Below are positions 24,424-33,989 of a stretch of 64,000 nucleotides of DNA, one piece after another. The notes beneath the pieces were generated by a model. It had not been told where the DNA came from, searched no databases, and saw nothing but the letters and a program-made list of their open reading frames with translations. Position 1 is the stretch's first letter; each line of letters begins with the position of its first letter. The position numbers and the translations under genes are program-made. This DNA comes from Variovorax sp037204085 (GTDB taxonomy: Bacteria > Pseudomonadota > Gammaproteobacteria > Burkholderiales > Burkholderiaceae_C), in contig NZ_JBBCBW010000003.1 in the NCBI RefSeq assembly GCF_037204085.1, positions 186,001 to 250,000 of the forward strand, read 5' to 3'.

Positions 24424-26307
24424 ATGAACCGTTATCCGGTCTGGAAGTACGCGATCATCGTGATCGTGCTGCTTGTGGGGTTGATCTATTCCCTGCCCAA
24501 TTTCTTCGGCGAGGCGCCTGCCGTGCAGGTGTCCGCGGCCAAGTCGACCGTCAAGGTCGACGCCGCCACCCAGGGCCGGGTCGAGGAGGCGCTGAAAACA
24601 GCCGGGCTCACGCCCGACCTGCTCACGCTCGAAGGCGGCTCGCTGCGCGCGCGCTTCCGCACGCCCGACGAGCAGCTCAAGGCGCGCGACGTTCTGCAGC
24701 GCACGCTGGTGCCCGATCCGTCCGAGCCGCCCTACGTGGTGGCCCTGAACCTGGTCTCGCGGTCGCCGGCATGGCTCACGTCGCTGCATGCGTTCCCGAT
24801 GTACCTGGGGCTCGATTTGCGCGGCGGGGTCGACTTCTTGCTGCAGGTCGACATGAAGGGCGCGATCGACAAGAAGGCCGAGTCGTTCGCGGGTGACCTG
24901 CGCACCACCTTCCGCGACAAGAGCATTCGCGGCACCTCGGTGAACCGCAACGGCCAGACCATCGAGGTTTCGTTCCGCGACGCGGCCACGCTGCAAACCG
25001 CCAAGCAGCTCATCCAGGACCAGTTTCCGGATCTCGCGACCACCGACACGCAAGACGGCGCCAACTGGCGCCTCACCGCCACCATCAAGCCCGAGGCCGC
25101 GCGCCGGCTCCAGGACGCGGCGCTCAAGCAGAACATCACCACCCTGCACAACCGGATCAACGAACTCGGCGTGGCCGAGCCGGTGATCCAGCAGCAGGGC
25201 CTGGACCGCATCGTGGTGCAGCTGCCCGGCGTGCAGGACACGGCCAAGGCCAAGGACATCCTGGGCCGCACCGCCACGCTCGAAATGCGCCTGGTCGACG
25301 AAAGCGCCGAAGGCCGCGCGGCCGAACTGAGCGGCGGACCGGTGCCCTTCGGCTCCGAGAAATTCTTCGAGCGCAACGGCCGCCCGGTGATCGTGAAGAA
25401 GCAGGTGCTCGTCACCGGCGAAAGCCTCACCGACGCGCAGCCCGGCTTCGACCAGCAGAGCAACCAGCCCAAGGTCGACCTGACCATGGACGCCAAGGGC
25501 GGTCGGATCATGCGCGACGTGAGCCGCGAGAACTACAAGAAGCGCATGGCGATGCTGATCTTCGAGAAGGGCAAGGGCGAAGTGCTCACGGCCCCGTCGA
25601 TCAATGGCGAGCTCGGCAACCGCTTCCAGATCTCGGGTTCGATGACCGTGTCCGAAGCGGCCGACCTCGCGCTGCTGCTGCGCGCCGGCTCGCTGGCCGC
25701 ACCGATGGAAATCATCCAGGAGCGGACCATCGGCCCGAGCCTGGGCGCCGACAACATCGAAAAGGGCTTCAAGAGCGTGATGTATGGCTTCCTGGCCATC
25801 ATGGTGTTCATGTGCGCCTACTACGCGCTGTTCGGCCTGTTCTCGTCGATCGCGCTGGCCGTCAACCTGATGCTGCTGGTGGCCATTCTCTCGATGCTGC
25901 AGGCCACGCTCACGCTGCCCGGCATTGCGGCCATGGCGCTGGCCATCGGCGTGGCCATCGACTCCAACGTGCTGATCAACGAGCGCGTACGCGAAGAGCT
26001 GCGCAACGGCGCTTCGGCGCAGGCCGCCATCCATGCCGGCTACGACCGCGCCTGGGGCACGATTCTCGACTCCAACGTGACCACGCTGATTGCCGGCATT
26101 GCGTTGCTGGCGTTCGGCTCGGGCCCCGTCCGCGGCTTTGCGGTGGTGCACTGCATCGGCATCGTCACCTCGATGTTCTCCGCCGTGTTCTTCTCGCGCG
26201 GCCTCGTGAACTTCTGGTACGGCAACAAGAAAAAGCTCAAGTCGGTGTCGATCGGCACCGTGTGGCGGCCCAAGACCGACGGCACGGCCGTGGCTGACGG
26301 CAAGTAA
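24424..26307 (+). CDS. secD: Protein translocase subunit SecD
   Basis: A 627-residue SecD. It has one N-terminal transmembrane helix (about residues 8-27), a large periplasmic P1 region, the conserved YLGLDLRGGVDFLLQVD motif at about 127, and five C-terminal helices from about 450 with GIAAMALAIGVAIDSNVLINERVREEL, the RND-type proton-path segment. SecD with SecF uses the proton gradient to pull exported proteins through SecYEG. secF follows 18 bases later; yajC precedes. Confidence 0.97.
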   Translation: MNRYPVWKYAIIVIVLLVGLIYSLPNFFGEAPAVQVSAAKSTVKVDAATQGRVEEALKTAGLTPDLLTLEGGSLRARFRTPDEQLKARDVLQRTLVPDPSEPPYVVALNLVSRSPAWLTSLHAFPMYLGLDLRGGVDFLLQVDMKGAIDKKAESFAGDLRTTFRDKSIRGTSVNRNGQTIEVSFRDAATLQTAKQLIQDQFPDLATTDTQDGANWRLTATIKPEAARRLQDAALKQNITTLHNRINELGVAEPVIQQQGLDRIVVQLPGVQDTAKAKDILGRTATLEMRLVDESAEGRAAELSGGPVPFGSEKFFERNGRPVIVKKQVLVTGESLTDAQPGFDQQSNQPKVDLTMDAKGGRIMRDVSRENYKKRMAMLIFEKGKGEVLTAPSINGELGNRFQISGSMTVSEAADLALLLRAGSLAAPMEIIQERTIGPSLGADNIEKGFKSVMYGFLAIMVFMCAYYALFGLFSSIALAVNLMLLVAILSMLQATLTLPGIAAMALAIGVAIDSNVLINERVREELRNGASAQAAIHAGYDRAWGTILDSNVTTLIAGIALLAFGSGPVRGFAVVHCIGIVTSMFSAVFFSRGLVNFWYGNKKKLKSVSIGTVWRPKTDGTAVADGK

Positions 26308-26325
26308 AGGTCAAGGACAAGCGCC

Positions 26326-27285
26326 ATGGAATTCTTCCGCATCCACAAGACCATCCCGTTCATGCGCCATGCACTGGTGCTGAACATCATTTCCTTTGCC
26401 ACCTTTGCGTTGGCGGTGTTCTTCCTGCTGCACCGCGGGCTGCACCTGTCGGTGGAGTTCACGGGCGGCACCGTGATGGAGGTGGCCTACCAGCAGTCCG
26501 CCGACATCGGCAAGGTGCGCGAGGCGATCGGCAAGCTCGGTTATCCGGACGTGCAAGTGCAGAGCTACGGCACGTCGCGCGACGTGCAGATCCGCCTGCC
26601 GGCGCAAAAGGGCATGAGCTCCGACCAGCAAAGCGCGCAGGTCATGCAGGCGCTCAAGTCGGTCGACCCCTCGGCCACGCAGCGCGGCTTGGAAGTCGTC
26701 GGGCCCCAGGTGGGCGAGGAGCTCACCACCAACGGGCTGAAAGCGCTCGGCATGGTGGTGGTCGGCATCATGATCTATCTGGCGGTGCGCTTCGAATGGA
26801 AGTTCGCCGTGGCCACCGTGCTGGCCAACCTGCACGACGTGGTCATCATCCTGGGATTCTTCGCCTTCTTCCAGTGGGAGTTCTCGCTTGCGGTGCTGGC
26901 GGCGGTGCTCGCGGTGCTGGGGTATTCGGTGAACGAATCGGTCGTGATCTTCGACCGGGTGCGCGAGAATTTCCGCCGCTACCGCAAGATGAACACGGTG
27001 GGGATCATCGACAACGCGATCACCTCGACCATCAGCCGGACCATCATCACGCACGGTTCGACGCAGCTGGTGGTGCTCTCGATGTTCTTCTTCGGCGGCC
27101 CGACGCTCCATTACTTTGCCTTGGCGCTGACCATCGGCATCTGCTTCGGCATCTACTCGTCGTGCTTCGTGGCGGCGGCAATCGCCATGTGGCTGGGCAT
27201 CAAGCGCGAAGACCTCATCAAGGGCACGCCGGCCAAGCGCGACGGCGATTCCGAGGACGACCCGAACGCCGGCGCCGTGGTCTGA
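26326..27285 (+). CDS. secF: Protein translocase subunit SecF
   Basis: A 319-residue SecF with an N-terminal helix (about 19-40), the SVEFTGGTVMEV motif, and five C-terminal helices containing VLGYSVNESVVIFDRVRENFR and SRTIITHGSTQLVVL, the family's conserved cytoplasmic and membrane motifs. It is the partner of SecD and the last gene of yajC-secD-secF. A hairpin with a short U-run at 27322-27364 probably ends the transcript. Confidence 0.97.
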   Translation: MEFFRIHKTIPFMRHALVLNIISFATFALAVFFLLHRGLHLSVEFTGGTVMEVAYQQSADIGKVREAIGKLGYPDVQVQSYGTSRDVQIRLPAQKGMSSDQQSAQVMQALKSVDPSATQRGLEVVGPQVGEELTTNGLKALGMVVVGIMIYLAVRFEWKFAVATVLANLHDVVIILGFFAFFQWEFSLAVLAAVLAVLGYSVNESVVIFDRVRENFRRYRKMNTVGIIDNAITSTISRTIITHGSTQLVVLSMFFFGGPTLHYFALALTIGICFGIYSSCFVAAAIAMWLGIKREDLIKGTPAKRDGDSEDDPNAGAVV

Positions 27286-27321
27286 CGCCACCGAAACTGA
27301 AGGAAAGTGCCGCGGGAAGTC

Positions 27322-27364
27322 AGCAACTGCAAGGAAGCTGATGCACACTTGTGCAGTTGCTTTT
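27322..27364 (+). terminator. Probable terminator after secF
   Basis: AGCAACTGCA (27322-27331) pairs perfectly with TGCAGTTGCT (27352-27361) and is followed by T residues (TTTTCCC). A competing inner hairpin TGCACA CT TGTGCA (27342-27355) shares its right half with the outer stem. It lies 37 bases after the secF stop. The short U-run makes strength uncertain. Confidence 0.6.
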
Positions 27365-27423
27365 CCCGATGCAAGCTCTCGGCTGTTGCCGAATAGAGCC
27401 TCACCGGCCTTTCCGATCTTTCA

Positions 27424-29829
27424 ATGAGTATTGCGCGGTCCGCCTCTTCCTTGCAGCTCGCACGCGAGACGCGTGAGCGTTTCGTGCTGGCGACCGGGAG
27501 CGTCATCGTTCCCTTGGCGCAAGCCATCCGGGACCGGCTGACCAAGCAGGCCTCTGAAATCGGCAGCGCCCGCGCCATGCAGGAAAGCCGTGACGATTTC
27601 GTGGCGTTCCAGGGGCAGGCCACGCAGTGGGTTTCACTCGCCCAGACCCACTGGCGCAAGTCGGTCAACGCCACGGGCGCGTCGGCCGGCGGATCGTCCA
27701 CAGGCGGGCTGCGGCTCGAACTGATCGGCGACGACGTGATGGAAAGCAACATCCTGTCGTCGCGCCTGGCCCAGGCGATCCAGGAAAAGGCGAGTTTCGA
27801 ACTCAGCGACCTGCGTCTGCGCATCCAGCATCTCGAAGGCAGCACCGAGCTGGACGCCAATGACGTGCTCAGGCCCGAAGCGCTGTCCAAGCTGCTGGTC
27901 GAACAATGGCTGGCGGCCGGCTTGAGCCGTGCGCTCTGGGCTCGGGTGCAGGACACCGTGCAGCAGCTCCTGGTCGGCGTGGTCGTCAAGGCCTACGAAG
28001 ACGCCAATGCGTTCCTGGTTTCCAAGGGCGTGATGGAGGAGATCGATCTCAAGAATTTTGTGCGCCGCACGGGCGCTTCCGGCAGCGGCTCCAGCGGGCC
28101 GGCAACGGTGCCCGGGTCGCCATATGCCGGCGGCGGTGCCAGCCAGGCTCCGGGTGCCGCCTCGCGCCACGGCTCGGATGCGTCGCCGCAAAACCGCGGC
28201 TTTGCGCCGTCGGTGCCGCTCGCAACGACGGGCGGCTCTCCGTTGCTGCTCGCCCGCCAGCGCGCGCAAACGGCGTTGCTGAGTCTCAAGCGCTTCGTCG
28301 CCGCCCGTATCGGCGCGGCGGACATGCAGTCCACCATGTCTTCGTCGCCGCAGTCAGTCGCCGGAATGGACGGCGGCGGCGCGCCCGCGGGCGGTGCTGG
28401 CGGGGGTGGCGGCGGCACCTCCCGCGCGGTTTCCAACACCTTTGCGGGCGTGATCGCCGACGCCGAAGCCGCCTACCGGATGGCCGCCACGCAGTACATG
28501 CAGAACCACCCCGGCGACGCGGCCACCGTCATCCAGCAGGCCTCGGTCGACTTGCGGCGGCGCAGCGCCGAGATCAAGAAGCGGGCGCCCACCACCGCCG
28601 ACAAGGCCACCGTCGAGATCGTGGCGCTCATGTTCCAGGCCATCCTCGCGGAGGAGCGCATTCCTTTTTCGGCGCGCGTATGGTTTGCGCGACTGCAGAT
28701 GCCTGTGCTGCGCGTGGCCATTGCCGAACCCGAGTTCTTCGGCACGCTGCAGCACCCGGCCCGCATGCTGATCGACCGCATGGGCTCCTGCGTGATGGGT
28801 TTCGACGCCGCCGCCATTTCGGGCAGTGCGCTCGAAGGCGAAATCCGCCGCGTGGTGCAGGTGATTGAGCAGTACCCCGAAACCGGGCAGCGCGTCTTCA
28901 AGCTGGTGTTCGACGAGTTCGTCGCGTTCCTGGGCCGCTATCTCACGCAAAGCGACACCACCCAGCGTGTCATGAGCGTGGCGCAGCAGGTCGAGCAGAA
29001 GGAAACGATGGCGATCCAGTACACCATCGAACTGCGCAAGATGCTCAACGACATGCCGGTGCGCGACGAGATACGCGAGTTTCTCTTCAAGGTCTGGGCC
29101 GAGGTGCTGGCCATTGCCGCACTGCGCTACGGCGCCCAGGGCGAGCAAACGGTCATGCTCAAGCGCGTCGCCTCCGAACTGGTGTGGGCCGCGAGCGCCA
29201 AACCCAACCGCGCCGACCGCGCCCGCGTGATCCAGGACCTGCCGCAGCTGCTGCAGCGCCTGCGCCTGGGCATGAACCTGCTGGGCATCATCGACGAGCC
29301 GCAGGAAGCCCACATCAAGACCATCGGCGCGACCTTGTCCGATGCCTTCCTGTCGAAGACCGAGGCCATTCCCGCAGCCAAGATCGACGCCATGGCCGAG
29401 CGCCTGGCGCACCTTGAAGACTTTGTGAGCGACGAAGGCGGCGCTTCCAACTTGCCGCTCGATGCGAACAGCATCGAACTGCTGCTCGGCGTGGATGCGG
29501 CCTCGATCGAGGTGGTGCCCGACACCTCCGGCGCCGTTGTGGCCGAAGACATGCTGGAGTGGGCGCACGAACTGCAGGTGGGCAACTGGTTCATGCTCGA
29601 CCACAACGACCGCGTGAGCCAGGTTCAATTCGTCTGGCGCAGCGACCGCAAGCAGCTGCACCTGTTCGCCTCGGCCGACGGCCGCAGCTTTCTCATCCAG
29701 GTCGGTCGGCTGGCCAACTACCTGCAGGCCGGCCTGCTGGTGCCGGCCGAAGAAGAAACGCTCACCGTGCGCGCCACGCGCGAGGCGCTCGCCAAGCTCG
29801 ACGCCAACCCGGAACGGCTGTTGAACTAG
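27424..29829 (+). CDS. DUF1631 family protein
   Basis: An 801-residue protein of the DUF1631 family, widespread in Burkholderiales and of unproven function. The N-terminal 215 residues are mostly helical, a Gly/Ser/Pro/Ala-rich linker spans about 217-340, and a helical central region follows. The last 100 residues (GNWFMLDHNDRVSQVQFVWRS...LFASADGRSFLIQ) look like a PilZ-type beta barrel by eye, although no RxxxR and (D/N)xSxxG pair can be confirmed. No signal peptide or transmembrane segment is seen. It is convergent with smg, four bases apart. Confidence 0.8.
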   Translation: MSIARSASSLQLARETRERFVLATGSVIVPLAQAIRDRLTKQASEIGSARAMQESRDDFVAFQGQATQWVSLAQTHWRKSVNATGASAGGSSTGGLRLELIGDDVMESNILSSRLAQAIQEKASFELSDLRLRIQHLEGSTELDANDVLRPEALSKLLVEQWLAAGLSRALWARVQDTVQQLLVGVVVKAYEDANAFLVSKGVMEEIDLKNFVRRTGASGSGSSGPATVPGSPYAGGGASQAPGAASRHGSDASPQNRGFAPSVPLATTGGSPLLLARQRAQTALLSLKRFVAARIGAADMQSTMSSSPQSVAGMDGGGAPAGGAGGGGGGTSRAVSNTFAGVIADAEAAYRMAATQYMQNHPGDAATVIQQASVDLRRRSAEIKKRAPTTADKATVEIVALMFQAILAEERIPFSARVWFARLQMPVLRVAIAEPEFFGTLQHPARMLIDRMGSCVMGFDAAAISGSALEGEIRRVVQVIEQYPETGQRVFKLVFDEFVAFLGRYLTQSDTTQRVMSVAQQVEQKETMAIQYTIELRKMLNDMPVRDEIREFLFKVWAEVLAIAALRYGAQGEQTVMLKRVASELVWAASAKPNRADRARVIQDLPQLLQRLRLGMNLLGIIDEPQEAHIKTIGATLSDAFLSKTEAIPAAKIDAMAERLAHLEDFVSDEGGASNLPLDANSIELLLGVDAASIEVVPDTSGAVVAEDMLEWAHELQVGNWFMLDHNDRVSQVQFVWRSDRKQLHLFASADGRSFLIQVGRLANYLQAGLLVPAEEETLTVRATREALAKLDANPERLLN

Positions 29830-29833
29830 TCGG

Positions 29834-30352
29834 CTAGTGCGCGACGCGCCCTTCGCGGCTTTCGCAGAGTTCGTCGAGCACCAGTGCGTCGGGCTCGATG
29901 CCGGTGCTCCAGTGCACCATCAGCACGATGATCTTGAGTTCGTCCAGCGCCACCGGGTCGCCCGGTGCGGCCATGGCGCGGTCGATGACGATTTCGCGCA
30001 AACCGCAAGACAGCACGTTCGACGACTCGAGAAAACGGATGAAGCCGAGGCAGTCGGCGCCCAGGTGCTCCTGCTCGGCCTGGGAATACACCCGCATGGC
30101 GTTGCTCGACTGGGGCAGCGCGGCTTCGGGCGCACCCTGCAGCGTGACGGTGGCGACGGTGTCGTCATTGGCGCTTCGCTCGAGCTGCAAGCCTTGTGTT
30201 GCAAGGCTCAGGCCGTCGAGCCAGTGCAGCGCATCGCGGATCTCTTCTGCCTCGAAGCCGTGGGCACTGAGCTTGCGGCCCAGTTGTACGGGTTCGGGGC
30301 AAGCATCGCCGCGCCAATAGTTTTCGTAGACAAAAACGAGCACTTCGAACAT
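29834..30352 (-). CDS. smg: Smg family protein (DUF494)
   Basis: A 172-residue Smg/DUF494 protein starting MFEVLVFVYENYW, with the family pattern GF...EI..AL.WLDGL in the N-terminal part and CLGFIRFLESSNVLSCGLREIVIDRAMA near residue 100. The function is not established; it is classically linked to dprA (smf), as here, where it lies 80 bases downstream of dprA on the same strand in reverse order of translation. The C-terminus DELKIIVLMVHWSTG is typical. Confidence 0.92.
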   Translation of the reverse strand: MFEVLVFVYENYWRGDACPEPVQLGRKLSAHGFEAEEIRDALHWLDGLSLATQGLQLERSANDDTVATVTLQGAPEAALPQSSNAMRVYSQAEQEHLGADCLGFIRFLESSNVLSCGLREIVIDRAMAAPGDPVALDELKIIVLMVHWSTGIEPDALVLDELCESREGRVAH

Positions 30353-30432
30353 GAGCCCAATATAGCCGAAGCTTGTTGCGAGCTCCCGGGCTTCATGTCA
30401 CTTCTTCGGCCCTTTTTGGGGGGAGGAAAATA

Positions 30433-31578
30433 CTAAGCCGCTGCCGTTCTCTGGAAGAGCCCGCCGGGCAGGCGCGCCACGTGGCCGTCGAGCTCGAGTT
30501 CGAGCATCTTCGCCTGCAGCGCGGCCGCGCTCCAGCCGGTGCGTGCGCTCAGGGCGTCGAGGTTCACAGGATCGAAGCCCAAGGCCTCGAGCAGCGGGTT
30601 CTCCGCGGCTGACGAGGAAGCACCCGAATCGCCGAAAAGACCCGCGTTAGCGCTGGATGTGCGCAGGTCGGGCAACTCTTCGAGGATGTCGTTCACCGAC
30701 TCGACCAGCTTCGCGCCCTGGCGGATCAACGCATGGCAGCCCCGCGATTGCGGTGAATGGATCGAGCCCGGAATGGCGAACACTTCCTTGCCTTGTTCCG
30801 AAGTGAGGCGTGCCGTGATCAGCGAACCCGATTGAAGCGCGGCCTCGACCACCAGCGTGCCGCGCGCCAAGCCGGCAATGAGCCGGTTGCGCTTCGGAAA
30901 GTTTTGCGTGAGCGGGGGTGTGCCGAGCGGCAACTCGCTCACGATCAGTCCCTGCTGCGTGATGCGGTGCGCCAAGTCGCGGTGCCGGGCCGGATAGACG
31001 CGGTCGAGGCCCGTTCCCACGATGGCCACGGTGGCGAGCCGGGGCGTATCGCCGGCTGCGTCCAACGCGCCCTGGTGCGCCGCGCCGTCCACGCCGAGCG
31101 CCAGTCCCGATATCACCGGCAAGCCCGCGTCGCCCAGCGCCCGTGCAAAGGCCCGCGCATTGGCGGCGCCCTGCGGCGTGGGGTTGCGGCTGCCCACCAC
31201 GGCAATGCTGTTGGTGAGCTGTGTCAGGTCGAGATTCGACGCGCCGAGCACGTAGAGCATCAACGGCGGATCGACCATTTCGAGCAGCGAGGCGGGGTAG
31301 CCCGAATCGCCCAGCGTCACGATGCGGCGTGAGGTGCCTTCGTCCTGGCCGGGTTGCAGCCACTGCCAGGTCATGTCGACCTGCGCCTGGAGGCCGTTGG
31401 GCGGCTGCTGCAATGCGTCGGCCTGCGCCTGCGACACCACCTGCCGGAGCGCCGCGGCAGGTTGCGCAAAAATGCCCTCGGGCAGCCCGAAGGCCGCCAG
31501 CAGCTTGCGTGCGGCGCCGTCGCCGATGCCCGGCGTCAGTGAAAGCCGCAGCCAGCCGGCGAGTTCTGCGCGTTCCAA
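30433..31578 (-). CDS. dprA: DNA-processing protein DprA
   Basis: A 381-residue DprA/Smf protein. After an N-terminal helix-hairpin-helix-like region (LTPGIGDGAARKLLAAFG) it has the Rossmann-type core: AVVGSRNPTPQG, SGLALGVDGAAHQGAL, GTGLDRVYPARH and FPKRNRLIAGLARGTLVVEA. A C-terminal winged-helix-like DprA_WH segment ends the protein. DprA loads RecA on incoming single-stranded DNA in natural transformation. The LysM gene is 16 bases upstream and smg is downstream. Confidence 0.95.
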   Translation of the reverse strand: MERAELAGWLRLSLTPGIGDGAARKLLAAFGLPEGIFAQPAAALRQVVSQAQADALQQPPNGLQAQVDMTWQWLQPGQDEGTSRRIVTLGDSGYPASLLEMVDPPLMLYVLGASNLDLTQLTNSIAVVGSRNPTPQGAANARAFARALGDAGLPVISGLALGVDGAAHQGALDAAGDTPRLATVAIVGTGLDRVYPARHRDLAHRITQQGLIVSELPLGTPPLTQNFPKRNRLIAGLARGTLVVEAALQSGSLITARLTSEQGKEVFAIPGSIHSPQSRGCHALIRQGAKLVESVNDILEELPDLRTSSANAGLFGDSGASSSAAENPLLEALGFDPVNLDALSARTGWSAAALQAKMLELELDGHVARLPGGLFQRTAAA

Positions 31579-31594
31579 ACGAAGCGAAAAAGCG

Positions 31595-32809
31595 TCAGGG
31601 ATTGACGAGGAAGTCGCCGGCGCGCGGGGTGTCGGTGATTTCGAGCACCAGCGCGTACGACACCTTTTCGAACGGCCGGAACACCATCAGCAGGCCGATG
31701 CGTTCGTTCGGGAGCTTGATCGTTTCCTTGCGTTCGCCGGTGCGGTCGAGAATGGTTTCGCCGTTCTTCAGAATGGCCAGCACGTGCCCGCTGTCGACGC
31801 CGTCGCGCGTGCCCTTGTTGATGGCCACCACCTGGTTCTGCGCCGCGAACTGCACCGCATTGCCGTAGACCGAGATGATGCGGCCTTCGACCTGCGTGGA
31901 GGGCGCGCGCGGCACGTAGCTCAGCAGCTGGCGCGGCGGCTCGGGCAGGAGGCGGTCGCCAGCGCGAATTTCCTCGCGCGCCGCGATGATGTCGATGCTA
32001 GCCGGCACCACCGTGATGACGTCCTTGTCCTTCTGGGTCTCGACCGTGGTCGATTCGCCGCGCTGGAGCTGGGCCTTGCCCAGGTACTGCGCCTCGTAGC
32101 CGAGGATTTCACCCGTTCCCGGGTCTTTCAGCGGCGTGGCGCTGCGGAACACGCGGAAGTTCTTCAGCGGGCCCGGCGTTTCGAGCAGCGGGGTGTCAGC
32201 ATTGCCGCGCGCATAAGCGCGGTCGCCGCGCGACAGCAGCACCCGGCTGTCGTTGCCGGCCACGATGCGCGGCGCGCTTTGCAGCGTGTCGGCGTCCACC
32301 ACGATCGGCTCGCTCAGGAACGGCTCGATGATGCTTGGGTTGAGCGTGGGCAGCGCCATGCCGGCCAGCGAATCGAAGCGCGTGCGCGGCGACAGCTTGA
32401 TGGTGCCGCCGTCTGCGCTGCCGCCCGCGCCGCGGCGCATGGTCAGGCGTGCGCGGCCGCCCGTCTTGTCCAGGTAGAGAACCTGGCCCGGGTAGATGCG
32501 GTGCGGGTTCGCGATCTCGTTGATGTTCATGCCCCACAGTTCCGGCCAGCGCCAGGGGCGCAGCAGGTAGAGGCGCGAAATGGCCCACAGCGTGTCGCCG
32601 GGCTTGACCGTGTATTCGTCCGGCGCGCTGGCCGCCAGTTCGCTCAGCGGAACGCCGTTCTGGGCGGTTTGCTGTGCCGTGGCGCGTTGCTGCGGGGTGA
32701 CGGGGTAGTTCTGAGCCCAGGCCGTCGTGCCGCCGCTGATTACCGCAAGGGCTGCCAACGTGGCGAAAAGATGCGGGCGCTGGCGGACAGGGGTTCGGAG
32801 CTTTTTCAT
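31595..32809 (-). CDS. Secreted LysM peptidoglycan-binding protein
   Basis: A 404-residue exported protein with a signal peptide (about residues 1-32, ending TTAWAQ). A LysM domain at about 66-118 (YTVKPGDTLWAISRLYLL...NPHRIYPGQVLYL) should bind glycan strands. The remaining 280 residues form a beta-rich region without a recognised catalytic motif. It is the first gene of LysM-dprA-smg, an arrangement common in betaproteobacteria, and is divergent from def across 161 bases. Confidence 0.88.
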   Translation of the reverse strand: MKKLRTPVRQRPHLFATLAALAVISGGTTAWAQNYPVTPQQRATAQQTAQNGVPLSELAASAPDEYTVKPGDTLWAISRLYLLRPWRWPELWGMNINEIANPHRIYPGQVLYLDKTGGRARLTMRRGAGGSADGGTIKLSPRTRFDSLAGMALPTLNPSIIEPFLSEPIVVDADTLQSAPRIVAGNDSRVLLSRGDRAYARGNADTPLLETPGPLKNFRVFRSATPLKDPGTGEILGYEAQYLGKAQLQRGESTTVETQKDKDVITVVPASIDIIAAREEIRAGDRLLPEPPRQLLSYVPRAPSTQVEGRIISVYGNAVQFAAQNQVVAINKGTRDGVDSGHVLAILKNGETILDRTGERKETIKLPNERIGLLMVFRPFEKVSYALVLEITDTPRAGDFLVNP

Positions 32810-32970
32810 GTCTGGATGGGTGAGCGCATCAAAGTATCGGTGCGCATACGAATCTCACAATTTGCTACGAATTCTGCGCCCGAAGCCCTTTGAAGGGCAA
32901 CGTTTTCAGGCGATCCGAGCTCATCGCGTCGCGGAATTGGCGAAAATAGCCACAACTTTTCCCGTTTTTC

Positions 32971-33492
32971 ATGGCCAAACGAATCATTCTGAGTTACCCG
33001 GACAAGCGCCTGCACACGGTTGCCAAGCCGGTGCAGGGCGTCGACGCACGCATCAAGGCCCTGGTTGCCGACATGCTGGAAACCATGTACGACGCCAACG
33101 GCATCGGACTGGCCGCCACCCAGGTCGATGTGCACGAGCGCCTGGTCGTCATCGACGTTTCCGAAGAGCGCAACGAGCCGCTGGTGCTCATCAACCCCGA
33201 AATTATCTGGGCAAGCGACGAAAAGGTGCTGAACGAAGAGGGTTGCCTTTCCGTGCCCGGCATCTACGACGGCGTGATGCGCTCCACCTCGGTCAAGGTC
33301 CAGGCGCTGGACGAAAACGGCGAACTGCGCACCATCGAGGCCGAAGGCCTGCTTGCCGTGTGCATTCAGCACGAGCTCGACCACCTGCTGGGCAAGGTGT
33401 TCGTTGAATACCTGTCGCCGCTCAAGCGCAACCGCATCAAGAGCAAGCTGCTCAAGCAGCAACGCGAAGACGCCCGAGAGGGCCGGGCCTGA
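32971..33492 (+). CDS. def: Peptide deformylase
   Basis: A 173-residue deformylase with all three motifs: GIGLAATQ (residues 44-51), EGCLSVPG (90-97, metal ligand C92) and QHELDHLLG (H134, E135, H138). It removes formyl groups from nascent proteins and is encoded with fmt, which adds the formyl group to initiator tRNA; a small lipoprotein gene is inserted between them. The 161-base gap to the divergent LysM gene must hold both promoters, but no clear sigma70 pair stands out. Confidence 0.97.
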   Translation: MAKRIILSYPDKRLHTVAKPVQGVDARIKALVADMLETMYDANGIGLAATQVDVHERLVVIDVSEERNEPLVLINPEIIWASDEKVLNEEGCLSVPGIYDGVMRSTSVKVQALDENGELRTIEAEGLLAVCIQHELDHLLGKVFVEYLSPLKRNRIKSKLLKQQREDAREGRA

Positions 33493-33494
33493 GA

Positions 33495-33989
33495 ATGCGC
33501 TTCGCTTGGCCGAGTGCTTTCGTCGTTGCCGCCGGGCTGCTGCTGGCCGGCTGCGCCAGCGAACCGACACGCATCGTGCCGGGCACCACGGCGGTCGAAA
33601 CCCTGCAGCGCCTGGGCCCTCCGACGGGCCGCTACCCGCTCACCGGCGGCGGCGAACGCCTGCAGTATTCGCGCATGCCTGCCGGCTTCGAGGTGATCGA
33701 CATCGACGTCGATGCCTCCGGCAAGGTCGTTTCCGTGACGCAGGTGCTCAACGAGGCGCGCTTCGGCCACGACATCAAGGTCGACCGATGGCGCCAGAAC
33801 GACGTGGTCGCCTTTTATGGCCGGCCCTATGAAATCAGCCGCGTCAGTTCATTCGACGGAGCCGTCTGGACCTGGCGCTACAAGGCCGTGAACGAACGCC
33901 GCATGCTCTATATCTACATCGATCCCACCGGCGTGGTTCGCCGCTATCACACGGGGGATGACCTCGAACTCGAACGGATCCGGGATTGA
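33495..33989 (+). CDS. Hypothetical small lipoprotein
   Basis: A 164-residue protein with a type II signal peptide and lipobox LLAGC (Cys about residue 19). The mature part, IVPGTTAVETLQRLGPPTGRYPLTGGGERLQYSRMP, looks like the small alpha/beta fold of BamE/SmpA-type lipoproteins, with a repeated half (RQNDVVAFYGRPYEISRV). The function is unknown. It starts two bases after def and its stop overlaps the fmt TTG start, so it is coupled to both, an unusual place for an envelope protein. Confidence 0.8.
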   Translation: MRFAWPSAFVVAAGLLLAGCASEPTRIVPGTTAVETLQRLGPPTGRYPLTGGGERLQYSRMPAGFEVIDIDVDASGKVVSVTQVLNEARFGHDIKVDRWRQNDVVAFYGRPYEISRVSSFDGAVWTWRYKAVNERRMLYIYIDPTGVVRRYHTGDDLELERIRD

